A stretch of DNA of 27,009 nt, from NCBI GenBank assembly GCA_023458095.1, contig JAEXAS010000017.1, positions 1 to 27,009 of the forward strand, read 5' to 3'. A program made the translations under genes and the position numbers. The notes beneath the pieces were generated by a model that saw only the letters and a list, made by a program, of their open reading frames with translations, did not search any database and was not told where the DNA came from. Numbering within the stretch: position 1 is the first letter of the stretch; each line of letters opens with the position of its first letter. Shown piece after piece: positions 6,143-13,891 of the stretch. Origin of the DNA: Actinomycetes bacterium (GTDB taxonomy: Bacteria > Actinomycetota > Actinomycetes > Propionibacteriales > Propionibacteriaceae).

Positions 6143-7411
6143 TCAGACTCCCATCGCTACCGCGCTCAGCCACAGTGCCACCGTCGCCCCGATCAGGCTC
6201 AACGGCACTGTGAGCGCACCCAACTTGGTGAATTCCATAATCTCCGCGTCGTGATCGTGAGCAGCCATGATCCGACGCCACAACAACGTCGCCAACGACC
6301 CCACATAGGTCAGATTCGGGCCCACATTCACCCCGATCAGTACCGCCAGGACCGCCACCGGTCCCAGCGGAGCCACCAGCGGCAGCAGCACCAGAACCGC
6401 CGGCAGATTGTTGACCAGATTGGCCAACAGCGCGGCCACCACCGCCAACCACAACAGCCCGACCAGATCGGCCTGGCCCGGCAGCAGGGTGCGCATGAAG
6501 TCCGCCAGGCCGTGATCGACCACCGCCTGCACCACGATCGACAGCCCGATCACGAACAACAAGAACCACACGTTGCTGGCTCGTCCCAACGCGGCGAGTT
6601 CACCTCGGGTGCTGTGCGGAGCGGCTGCGATGCGCTTGCCAGCCAGCACCATGACCCCGGCCAGGGCCGCCCAGAACGGTTCGTAACCCAGCCACGAGCT
6701 GGCCGCAAAGCCGACCAGGGTGGCGGCCAACACCACAAAGGCAAAGCGCGGATCCTGCTCGGAGGTCACCTGACTCGGCGGGGTGGCCACCACCGACAGG
6801 TCGGTGCGGAAGTACCAGCGGAACACCACATACTCCACCGCGAGGACCACCAGCCACGGCGCCAGCATCAACCCTGCGAAGTGCACAAAGCTCAAACCGG
6901 CCACGCTGATCGCCAACAGATTGGTCAGATTCGACACCGGCAACAGCAGCGAGGCGGAGTTGGCCAGATGTGAGGTGGCATACACCTGCGGCTTGGGCCG
7001 AGCCCCCACCCGCGAGGCGGTGGCGAATACCACTGGGGTCAGCAGCACCACCGTGGCGTCCAAGCTCAGTACGGCGGTGGTCAGCGAGGCCACCACGAAC
7101 ACCAGCCCCAGCAGCCGAACCGGGCGTCCCTCGGCGCGGCGGGCCATCCACTGGCCGGCTGCTACGAAGACTCCTTCGGCTTGGGCCAACTGGGCCAGCA
7201 TCAACACCCCGGCCAGGAACAGGATCGTGGGCGCCAACTCCACGATCTGCGCCCAGGCCTGCGTCCAACTGATCACGCCCAGAGCGCACAGCGCCAGCGC
7301 GCCTGGCACCGCTGCCACCGCCTCAGGCAGATCCCGGGGGCGGGTGACCGCGAACGCCAGCACCGCGATCAGGGTGATCGCAGCGATCACCTCCGCGATA
7401 CTGCTCGACAC
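6143..7411 (-). CDS. ArsB/NhaD-type (ion transporter superfamily) permease
   Basis: 422 residues with 10-12 predicted membrane helices. The motif ANSASLLLPVSNLTNLLA (about residues 148-165) is the hairpin-like substrate region of ArsB-type permeases, and the second repeat carries LLANLVNNLPAVLVLLPLV with a similar Asn-rich turn and GVNVGPNLTYVGSLATLLW. These paired Asn/Pro turns are typical of the SLC13/ArsB/NhaD fold, which exports arsenite or exchanges anions or sodium. There is no arsR, arsC or other arsenic gene nearby, so arsenite as substrate is not supported by context. The GTG start at 7411 gives MSSSIAEVIAA; the Shine-Dalgarno signal is weak. It is cotranscribed with the following universal stress protein gene. 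Confidence 0.8.
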   Translation of the reverse strand: MSSSIAEVIAAITLIAVLAFAVTRPRDLPEAVAAVPGALALCALGVISWTQAWAQIVELAPTILFLAGVLMLAQLAQAEGVFVAAGQWMARRAEGRPVRLLGLVFVVASLTTAVLSLDATVVLLTPVVFATASRVGARPKPQVYATSHLANSASLLLPVSNLTNLLAISVAGLSFVHFAGLMLAPWLVVLAVEYVVFRWYFRTDLSVVATPPSQVTSEQDPRFAFVVLAATLVGFAASSWLGYEPFWAALAGVMVLAGKRIAAAPHSTRGELAALGRASNVWFLLFVIGLSIVVQAVVDHGLADFMRTLLPGQADLVGLLWLAVVAALLANLVNNLPAVLVLLPLVAPLGPVAVLAVLIGVNVGPNLTYVGSLATLLWRRIMAAHDHDAEIMEFTKLGALTVPLSLIGATVALWLSAVAMGV

Positions 7412-7528
7412 GAGGCCAACCTAGTCGCCGCGCGCTGCAGGGGGAGCCCTCGGCGGTAAGAGCGCGTAGCGCGGCTCCGGTGCCGGTCGGCTCATCAGGC
7501 CAGCGGTTGCCCTGATCCCGCCGATCGG

Positions 7529-8428
7529 TCAGCCCAGCAGTTCCGCCCGCTCGGCGAACGCGTCGGACAACGCCTGACGCACCAGTTCGATGCGGACATC
7601 CTCGGTGGAGGCGGTGCGGAAGGCCGCAAAGATCTCCCGGGAAGGGTCCCCGGGCAGTGGCAGCAGCCGAACATGCTCGGCTTCGCCCTCGCCCCACACC
7701 AGATCCGGCAGCAATCCGGCCGCATGCCCGGCGGCGATCAGCTTCACCTGGGTGCCCAGATCGGCGGCCGAATAACGCACGTCGGGTTCGAAGCCGGCCG
7801 CCCGACACTGCTGGACGCACCACTGCCGCACGGCCGTGCCGTCCGGCTCGAAGGCCCACGCCGATTCGGCCAGATCGGCCAAGGTGGTAGCAGGGGAGTC
7901 CAGCGGCACCACCAGGCGGATCGGGTCATGGCCGATCAGGGCATGGGTGGCATCCGGCTGGCGGGGGCGGGTGTGGCCGGGATACTGCTCGGCCACCACG
8001 ACATCAAATCCGCGCGCCGATAGCTCCAGTAAGGCGCCCTCGGGTGGCAGCTCCATGGCCTCCACTCGCAGGGTGGGTGCGCGCTCGGCCAGGAGTGAGA
8101 TGGTGCGCGGCACCAGATTCTGGGCCGCGGTCTGCATTGCGGCGATCCGTACCGGCGCCAGCTGCGACTTCAGCGATGCCAGTTCCGCTCGCGCCTGCTC
8201 ATCGAGTTGGAGTGCTCGCGCGGCGTGGGCCACCAGCGCCTGGCCGTGAGCGGTCAGCCGGACGCGGCGTCCCTCAGGCTCGAGCAGGGGGACTCCGGCT
8301 TCCTTCTCCAATTGATCGAGCTGTTGGGACACCGTCGATGGGCTATAGGCCAGTGCCTCGGCCACCGCAGCCAGAGTCCCGCGTAGTGACAACTCGTGCA
8401 GTAGCCGCAGTCGGCGAAGTTCGAACAT
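7529..8428 (-). CDS. LysR-family regulator, probable regulator of putA
   Basis: 299 residues. The N-terminal winged helix-turn-helix (residues 1-60; LHELSLRGTLAAVAEALAYSPSTVSQQLDQLEKEAGVPLLE) is of the LysR type, and the rest is the two-lobed periplasmic-binding-protein-like effector domain (from about residue 90). The ATG at 8428 is preferred over a GTG two codons earlier because GAGGGG lies five bases before the ATG. It is transcribed away from putA across a 139-bp shared region containing dyad symmetries, the usual arrangement for a LysR regulator and its target. It resembles IciA/ArgP-type members in general layout only. Proline or a related metabolite is the likely effector, by inference. 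Confidence 0.88.
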   Translation of the reverse strand: MFELRRLRLLHELSLRGTLAAVAEALAYSPSTVSQQLDQLEKEAGVPLLEPEGRRVRLTAHGQALVAHAARALQLDEQARAELASLKSQLAPVRIAAMQTAAQNLVPRTISLLAERAPTLRVEAMELPPEGALLELSARGFDVVVAEQYPGHTRPRQPDATHALIGHDPIRLVVPLDSPATTLADLAESAWAFEPDGTAVRQWCVQQCRAAGFEPDVRYSAADLGTQVKLIAAGHAAGLLPDLVWGEGEAEHVRLLPLPGDPSREIFAAFRTASTEDVRIELVRQALSDAFAERAELLG

Positions 8429-8442
8429 TGACACCCCTCAAA

Positions 8443-8456
8443 GATTCGAAGTAATC
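8443..8456. promoter_or_regulatory. Dyad in the lysR-putA intergenic region, possible LysR site
   Basis: GATT-N6-AATC lies 15 bases upstream of the lysR start, followed by AT-rich sequence with an ATCGAT palindrome. The position fits an autoregulatory LysR-type site (T-N11-A class). It is short, so confidence is low. Confidence 0.35.
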
Positions 8457-8519
8457 GATCAATATCTATCCTAAATCCTCGCTTGTGTCGAGCACTTTGC
8501 AGGGCGCACACTGAAGAGA

Positions 8520-8540
8520 AGCCAGTAGGCGGAACTGGCT
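8520..8540 (+). promoter_or_regulatory. Hairpin or operator upstream of putA
   Basis: Perfect 7-base arms AGCCAGT and ACTGGCT with a 7-base loop, ending 13 bases before the GAAGGGA Shine-Dalgarno sequence of putA. It could be a DNA operator or a leader-RNA hairpin affecting translation. Confidence 0.45.
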
Positions 8541-8567
8541 CATGCCCCGACCCGAAGGGATCCAGTC

Positions 8568-11500
8568 GTGACGGTCACCGACTCCAAAACCACCCACCTC
8601 GATGAGGACCGTGAGGCGCTGGCCCAGCAAGCCATCGCGCAGGTCCGCACTTGGCTGGAACAGGCTCGAGATGAGCCCAGCGACCCGGCGGCCACCCGGC
8701 TGGCCAAGCTGCTGCGCGATGAGGCCGGGCTGGCCTTCACCGTGGGCTTCGTCGACCGAGTGATCCGTCCGGAGGACTACAAGGTCGCCGCCCGCAATCT
8801 GCGCGAACTGTCGGCCAACGCGCCCGGCTTCCTCGGCCTAGGCTGGAAGATCCTGGTGAAGCTGGGCGGCATCTTCGCCCCGCTGATGCCAGGCGTCGTG
8901 GTGCCCATCACCCGCGCCGTGCTGCGTCAGATGGTCGGCCACCTACTCATCGACGCCACCGAGGCCAAGCTTGGCAAGGCCATCGCCCACGCCCGCGTCG
9001 ACGACAGCCTCCATCTCAACGTCAACCTGCTCGGCGAGGCCATTCTGGGCCGCGAGGAGGCCGCCCGCCGCATGGACGGCACCATGACTCTGCTGAAGCG
9101 CCCTGACGTCGACTATGTCTCCATCAAGGTGTCGGCCACCGTCGCCCCGCACACCCCCTGGGCCTTCGACGAGGCCGTCGCCGATGCGGTCGAGTCGCTG
9201 CGTCCGATGTTCCTGGAGGGGGCGGCCAGCGGCACCTTCATCAACCTCGACATGGAGGAATACAAGGACCTCGACCTCACCATCGCGGTCTTCACCACCT
9301 TGCTCGAAGAGCCGGAACTCCAGAACTACTCCGCCGGCATCGTGTTGCAGGCCTACCTGCCTGATGCGCTGAGCGCCATGATGCGCCTGCAGAAGTGGGC
9401 CGCAGCCCGCGTCGCCAAGGGCGGTGCCCGAATCAAGGTGCGCGTGGTCAAGGGCGCGAACCTGCCCATGGAGATCGTCGAGCACGAGAGCCGCGACTGG
9501 CCGCTGGTCACCTGGCCCACCAAGCAGGCCACCGATGCCTCCTACAAGGCCGTCTTGGACTATGCGCTGCGTCCGGAGCATGTGAAGGCGGTGCGCATCG
9601 GCGCCGCCGGCCACAACCTGTTCGACGTCGCCTACCACTGGACGCTGGCCAATGCCCGGGGCGTGGCTGACTCCCTCGACATCGAAATGCTGCTCGGCAT
9701 GGCCCCGCAGCAGCAGGCCGCCGTCCGCAAGACGGTGGGGTCGGTGCTGCTCTACACCCCGGTGGTGCACCCCGAGGAATTCGACGTCGCCATCGCCTAT
9801 CTGATCCGGCGCCTGGAGGAAGGCGCCTCGCAGGAGAACTTCATGTCGGCGGTCTTCGACCTCGATGCCAACCCCGAATTGTTCAACCGCGAGTGTGAGC
9901 GCTTCCTGGCCGCGCTGGCCAGCGTGCCCACCGACGTGCCGACGCCCAACCGCACTCAGGACCGTTCGGCTCCGGTGGCCGATTGGCCCGGCGGTTTCAC
10001 CAACACTGCCGATAGCGATCCCGCTCTTCCGGCCAACCGGGCCTGGGCTGATCCGATTCGCGCCAAGATGAAGGACTCCACTCTGGGCGTCGCGCTTTCG
10101 GACAAGTCCTGGCTGAAGACCCCCGCCGAGGTGGACGCCGCCATCAGCGCAGCAAGTGGCGCGGCCAAGACCTGGGGTGCGATGACCGGCGCGCAGCGCG
10201 CTGAGATCTTGCACCGCGCCGGAGACGAGCTCGAGCGGCGCCGCGCCGAACTGCTTGAAGTCATGGGCTCCGAATGCGGCAAGGTGCTCGAGCAGTCCGA
10301 TCCGGAGGTCTCCGAGGCTGTCGACTTCGCCCACTACTACGCCGAAAGCGCCGCCGCGCTCGACACTGTGGCCGGTGCCACCGCCAAACCGGTGGGCCTG
10401 ACCGTGGTCACCCCGCCGTGGAACTTCCCGGTCGCTATTCCGTCCGGTTCCACCTTGGCCGCCTTGGCGGCCGGCTCCCCGGTGATCTTCAAGCCGGCCC
10501 GGCAGGCCGCCCGCTGTGGCGCGCTGATCGCCGAAGCCCTGTGGGCCGCTGGCGTGCCGACCGACGTCCTGCAGTACGTGCGCATGGACGGCTCCATGGG
10601 CAAGCACCTGATCTCCAATCCGGCCGTGGAGCGGCTGGTGCTGACCGGTTCCTACGAGACCGCTGAACTGTTCCGCAGCTTCCGTCCCGACCTGGGCTTG
10701 TTGGCCGAGACCAGCGGCAAGAACGCCATCATCGTCACCCCCAGCGCGGACCTGGATCTGGCTGCCAAGGATGTTGCCTACTCAGCCTTCGGCCATGCCG
10801 GCCAGAAGTGCTCGGCGGCGTCCCTGGTGGTCCTGGTGGGTTCGGTGGCCACGTCCAAGCGGTTCCGTCGGCAGTTGCTGGATGCCGTGGCGTCCTATGA
10901 GGTCGGTCAACCCTGGGATGGTGCCAGCCGCATCGGGCCGCTGATCGGGCCAGCCGACGGCAAACTGCTGCGCGCTCTCACCACTGTTGAGCCTGGTCAG
11001 TCCTGGGCACTGGAGCCGGAGCAACTCGACGCCGACGGCGCCCTGTGGCGGCCCGGTATCCGTGACGGGGTTCAGCCCGGCTCGGATTACCACCTGGTCG
11101 AGTACTTCGGGCCCGTGCTGGGCATCATGACCGCCGATACCTTGGAAGAGGCGGTTCAGATCGTCAACGCCGTCGACTACGGCCTGACTTCGGGTCTGCA
11201 TTCCCTCGACGAGGCCGAGATTGCGCAGTGGATGGCCACCATTCAGGCCGGCAACCTCTACATCAATCGCGGCATCACTGGTGCCATCGTGCAGCGCCAG
11301 CCCTTCGGCGGCTGGAAGGCCTCCGCGGTCGGTGCCGGCGCCAAGGCCGGCGGTCCGAACTACCTGGTCGGGCTGACCAACTGGGCCGATGCTCCGCTGA
11401 TGGGAATCTCTGCCGATGACGCGCTGTCGACTGCGGCTGGGGAGGTCGCCCTGGCCGCCGGCGTGGCCGAGGATGAGCGGGACTGGCTCGCCGGCGCCCT

Positions 11501-12017
11501 GGGCACCGACGAGGCCGCTTGGGCTTCGGAATTCGGGGTGGTGCGTGATGTCACCGGCCTGGTCACCGAACAGAACGCCTTCCGCTACCAGGCGGTGCCG
11601 GTGACGATCCGCTTCGAACAGGCCCGCACCGTCGACCTGATTCGGGTGGTTGCCGCCGGCGTTCGTGCCGGCTCGCCGCTGACGCTCAGCTCGGCGGTCG
11701 AACTGCCCGCCCCGGTTGCTGCGTGGCTGGTGGATTGCGGAGTCGACTGCTTCGTCGATGACGCCGAGGCTTGGGCCAAGCGGGTGGGCGTTCTCGCCGC
11801 TGGCGGACGGATCCGCCTGCTCGGCGGGGAGCTTGCCTCGGTGGCCGAGACCGCCAAGGGCTCGGTGCGGCTGGCGATCTACGCCAACCCGGTGCTGAGC
11901 GCCGGGCGGGTCGAGCTGCTCACCTTCCTGCGCGAACAGGCGGTATCGGTCACCGCGCATCGCTTCGGCACGCCGATTCGCCGCGAGATCCCGATGCTGG
12001 CGCCGTCACGCCACTGA
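8568..12017 (+). CDS. putA: Bifunctional proline dehydrogenase / glutamate-semialdehyde dehydrogenase (PutA)
   Basis: 1149 residues. It oxidises proline to pyrroline-5-carboxylate with FAD, then the hydrolysed semialdehyde to glutamate with NAD+. The N-terminal half (about 100-450) is the proline dehydrogenase barrel, with INLDMEEYKDLDLT, IKVRVVKGANLPMEIVE and RIGAAGHNLFDVAYHW. The second half (about 540-970) is an aldehyde dehydrogenase: PPWNFPVAIPSGS, general-base region LAETSGKN (E714) and nucleophile region GQKCSA (C748). A C-terminal region (about 1000-1149) resembles the ALDH-like tail of long PutA proteins. No ribbon-helix-helix DNA-binding domain is present, so it is not a self-regulating trifunctional PutA; regulation is probably by the divergent LysR protein. 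The GTG start is supported by GAAGGGA eight bases upstream. Confidence 0.96.
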   Translation: MTVTDSKTTHLDEDREALAQQAIAQVRTWLEQARDEPSDPAATRLAKLLRDEAGLAFTVGFVDRVIRPEDYKVAARNLRELSANAPGFLGLGWKILVKLGGIFAPLMPGVVVPITRAVLRQMVGHLLIDATEAKLGKAIAHARVDDSLHLNVNLLGEAILGREEAARRMDGTMTLLKRPDVDYVSIKVSATVAPHTPWAFDEAVADAVESLRPMFLEGAASGTFINLDMEEYKDLDLTIAVFTTLLEEPELQNYSAGIVLQAYLPDALSAMMRLQKWAAARVAKGGARIKVRVVKGANLPMEIVEHESRDWPLVTWPTKQATDASYKAVLDYALRPEHVKAVRIGAAGHNLFDVAYHWTLANARGVADSLDIEMLLGMAPQQQAAVRKTVGSVLLYTPVVHPEEFDVAIAYLIRRLEEGASQENFMSAVFDLDANPELFNRECERFLAALASVPTDVPTPNRTQDRSAPVADWPGGFTNTADSDPALPANRAWADPIRAKMKDSTLGVALSDKSWLKTPAEVDAAISAASGAAKTWGAMTGAQRAEILHRAGDELERRRAELLEVMGSECGKVLEQSDPEVSEAVDFAHYYAESAAALDTVAGATAKPVGLTVVTPPWNFPVAIPSGSTLAALAAGSPVIFKPARQAARCGALIAEALWAAGVPTDVLQYVRMDGSMGKHLISNPAVERLVLTGSYETAELFRSFRPDLGLLAETSGKNAIIVTPSADLDLAAKDVAYSAFGHAGQKCSAASLVVLVGSVATSKRFRRQLLDAVASYEVGQPWDGASRIGPLIGPADGKLLRALTTVEPGQSWALEPEQLDADGALWRPGIRDGVQPGSDYHLVEYFGPVLGIMTADTLEEAVQIVNAVDYGLTSGLHSLDEAEIAQWMATIQAGNLYINRGITGAIVQRQPFGGWKASAVGAGAKAGGPNYLVGLTNWADAPLMGISADDALSTAAGEVALAAGVAEDERDWLAGALGTDEAAWASEFGVVRDVTGLVTEQNAFRYQAVPVTIRFEQARTVDLIRVVAAGVRAGSPLTLSSAVELPAPVAAWLVDCGVDCFVDDAEAWAKRVGVLAAGGRIRLLGGELASVAETAKGSVRLAIYANPVLSAGRVELLTFLREQAVSVTAHRFGTPIRREIPMLAPSRH

Positions 12018-12025
12018 GGCTGTCC

Positions 12026-12094
12026 GAAATCTGAAGCCAGATTGCCCTGCCAGCGCCGAAGTCGGCCCGGTGGGGCAATCTGGCTTCAGATTTC
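12026..12094. terminator. Perfect 22-bp-arm inverted repeat between convergent putA and VIT genes
   Basis: Arms 12026-12047 and 12073-12094 are exact reverse complements over 22 bases, separated by 25 bases. It lies 8 bases past the putA stop and 16 bases before the stop of the opposing gene, where a bidirectional terminator is expected. There is no clear T tract, and the arm length and exactness are unusual for a simple terminator, so a small mobile or regulatory element is an alternative. Confidence 0.6.
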
Positions 12095-12110
12095 TGCCAA
12101 CGAGGATCGA

Positions 12111-12854
12111 TCAGCCGATGCTGACGCCGACCAGGCGTCCGATCCAGTAGGTGACGCCCATGGCGAAGAAGCCGCCCAGCACATTGCGGATCATGGCGCG
12201 TCGAATGGGCGTCTCACCGGCCCGGGCACTGAGATAGCCGGTCAGGGCCAGCGCCAGCAGCACGCCGACGGCGGTGACCGGAATCTTGATGTCGTGCGGC
12301 GCCAGCAGAATGGCGGCCAAGGGCAGGATTGATCCCACCGTGAAGGCGATCGCTGAGGAGATTGCGGCCACCGTGGGGCTGGTCAGTTCGTTGGGGTCGA
12401 TGCCCAGTTCGGTCTCGGCATGCGCGGCCAAGGCGTCGTGCTCGTGCAATTGCGTGGCCACCTGCAAGGCGAGTTCAGGGGTGAGCCCCTTCTCCTCGTA
12501 CAGGCCTGCCAGTTCGGCGAGCTCTTCCTCCGGCATTTCCTCCAGTTCGCGGCGTTCCTTCTCCAGCAGTGCTAGTTCGGTGTCGCGCTGGGCGCTGACC
12601 GACACATATTCGCCGACGGCCATCGACAGTGCGCCCGCGCTGAGCCCGGCAATACCGGCGACCAAGATCGGGGCGAAGTCCGGCGTCGCGCCAGCTACCC
12701 CGATGACGATGCCGGCGGTGGACACGATGCCGTCATTGGCGCCCAGCACCGCCGCCCGCAGGCTGTTCAGACGGTGCGCATGCGAGCCAGCCTGGGCCTC
12801 GGCGGTTTGAAAACCGGCCGGATCGCCTTGAGCCAGAGATTGGTCCTTCTTCAC
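12111..12854 (-). CDS. VIT1/CCC1-family iron/manganese transporter
   Basis: 247 residues. The N-terminal membrane part contains RLNSLRAAVLGANDGIVSTAGIVIGVAGA, the hallmark first helix of the VIT family, followed by LSAGALSMAVGEYVSVSAQRDTE, which carries conserved Glu and Met metal-binding positions. A charged cytoplasmic segment (LLEKERRELEEMPEEELAELAGLYEEKGL) corresponds to the Glu-rich metal-binding domain of the family, and two or three helices follow. The protein moves Fe2+ or Mn2+, in bacteria probably out of the cytoplasm. The GTG start has GGGAG eight bases upstream. Monocistronic; nothing nearby links it to iron regulation. Confidence 0.92.
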   Translation of the reverse strand: MKKDQSLAQGDPAGFQTAEAQAGSHAHRLNSLRAAVLGANDGIVSTAGIVIGVAGATPDFAPILVAGIAGLSAGALSMAVGEYVSVSAQRDTELALLEKERRELEEMPEEELAELAGLYEEKGLTPELALQVATQLHEHDALAAHAETELGIDPNELTSPTVAAISSAIAFTVGSILPLAAILLAPHDIKIPVTAVGVLLALALTGYLSARAGETPIRRAMIRNVLGGFFAMGVTYWIGRLVGVSIG

Positions 12855-12945
12855 GAGTACTCCCGGGGTTCGTCGAGCTTGCCTGAGCCTAACGCTTCAG
12901 GTGTGTCCGTCACTGCTAATCCGAAAGCAGTTGGTTGGCGGGTGG

Positions 12946-13009
12946 GTGCCCTTCGACAGGCTCAGGGCACGGGTGGGTGGTCGTTGGCTGAGCTTGTCGA
13001 AGGCCTGAG
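12946..13009 (+). repeat. Composite palindromic repeat, second copy
   Basis: Same structure as 2650-2710: a type A unit (12946-12970) with identical sequence, a short spacer, and the inverted variant GGCTGAGCTTGTCGAAGGCC (12986-13005). It lies in the 194-bp gap between the VIT gene start and the hydrolase stop and is otherwise featureless there. Confidence 0.88.
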
Positions 13010-13048
13010 CCGACCGAACCCAAGACGGCAGGCGGCCAGCGTCGTGGA

Positions 13049-13825
13049 TCAGGCTGCGGCGACGTGGGCGGCGAACAGCCCTGGCCAGGCGAGCACGTCG
13101 ACGGGGGAGTGTGCAATCTCCAAACGGCTGGAACTGATCGTGCGGTGGAGCAGTTCCGCGGTTCGCAGGGGGTGGGACGGGTCCTGGTCCCAGGCCAGAA
13201 TCAAGGTCGGGCACGACAACTCGGCGATGGCCTGCAAAGCCGGCAGATTGGACGCCGCCGCACCCCGCAGCACCGTCGGGAGCAGCGCCTCGGGCACGGC
13301 CGGGCGCGAATGCGGGGTACCGGCCAGTGCCGGTGGATTGGGAATGTTGTCCGACGCGGCCACGAAGGCGTTGATCCCCTCGCGCTGCACCAGTTCGGCG
13401 TTGGCCACATAGTCGGACGCCTTCGCACGCCGGGTCTCCCAAGCAGTGGGCGGCAGCACCAAGGTCAGGCTGGTGAACCGTTGCGGGTCGCGCAGCGCGG
13501 CATGCAGCAACGTGCCGGTCCCCATGGAAGTACCCACCGCGTGCACCGCCTCGCCGGGAGCCAATTGATCCAGGATGCTCAACAAGTCACCGGCCAAGGA
13601 CGGCCAGGTGTAACTGGCTGGATCGGTATCGCCGCTGGATTCGCCGTGCCCACGGGCGTCGTAGCGCAGCACCCGATGCCCCGGCAGCGCCTGCCCCAGG
13701 TTCAAGCCCATCGCGGCATCGCGGGCTCGGCAGGAGGTCAGCCCGTGAAGCTGTACCGCCACAGGGCCGTCGGCGTCGGTGATGTCGTAGTCGATGCGGG
13801 CGTCGCCGACGTCCAAGCCAGGCAC
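13049..13825 (-). CDS. Alpha/beta hydrolase
   Basis: 258 residues covering a full alpha/beta-hydrolase fold. It has the oxyanion region VQLHGLTSC (about residues 24-32), YDARGHGESSG (about 55-65), the nucleophile elbow VGTSMGTG with S100, an acidic residue in LAWDQDPSHP (D213 or D215) and H239 in IAHSPVD. It is therefore probably an active esterase or lipase-like enzyme; the substrate is unknown. The GTG start at 13825 is supported by GGGAGGA a few bases upstream. It is transcribed divergently from the condensation-domain protein with only 66 bases between, which suggests shared control and possibly opposite roles on an acyl ester. Confidence 0.88.
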   Translation of the reverse strand: MPGLDVGDARIDYDITDADGPVAVQLHGLTSCRARDAAMGLNLGQALPGHRVLRYDARGHGESSGDTDPASYTWPSLAGDLLSILDQLAPGEAVHAVGTSMGTGTLLHAALRDPQRFTSLTLVLPPTAWETRRAKASDYVANAELVQREGINAFVAASDNIPNPPALAGTPHSRPAVPEALLPTVLRGAAASNLPALQAIAELSCPTLILAWDQDPSHPLRTAELLHRTISSSRLEIAHSPVDVLAWPGLFAAHVAAA

Positions 13826-13877
13826 AGGGTCCTCCCAGATCGCTCATTTTCGTAACAATGCGTTCGCACCGCCTGTC

Positions 13878-13883
13878 TAGGGT
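13878..13883 (+). promoter_or_regulatory. Possible -10 element (TAGGGT) for a near-leaderless transcript
   Basis: The hexamer matches the -10 candidate of metP and ends 8 bases before the ATG at 13892, so transcription would begin at or next to the start codon. No Shine-Dalgarno sequence is present before this ATG, which agrees with leaderless translation. The -35 region is not recognisable. Confidence 0.35.
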
Positions 13884-13891
13884 ATGGCGAT

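Noticed and set aside
6143..7411. Arsenic resistance locus
   Set aside because: Only an ArsB-like permease is present; no ArsR, ArsC, ArsA or ArsD-like gene is nearby, so the arsenite role is not claimed.
8943..10607. 554-codon minus-strand frame
   Set aside because: Antisense shadow of putA caused by GC-rich codons; composition (Gly, His, Gln, Val rich) is typical of such shadows.
8568..12017. Trifunctional PutA that represses its own gene
   Set aside because: The N-terminus lacks a ribbon-helix-helix domain and a divergent LysR regulator is present instead.
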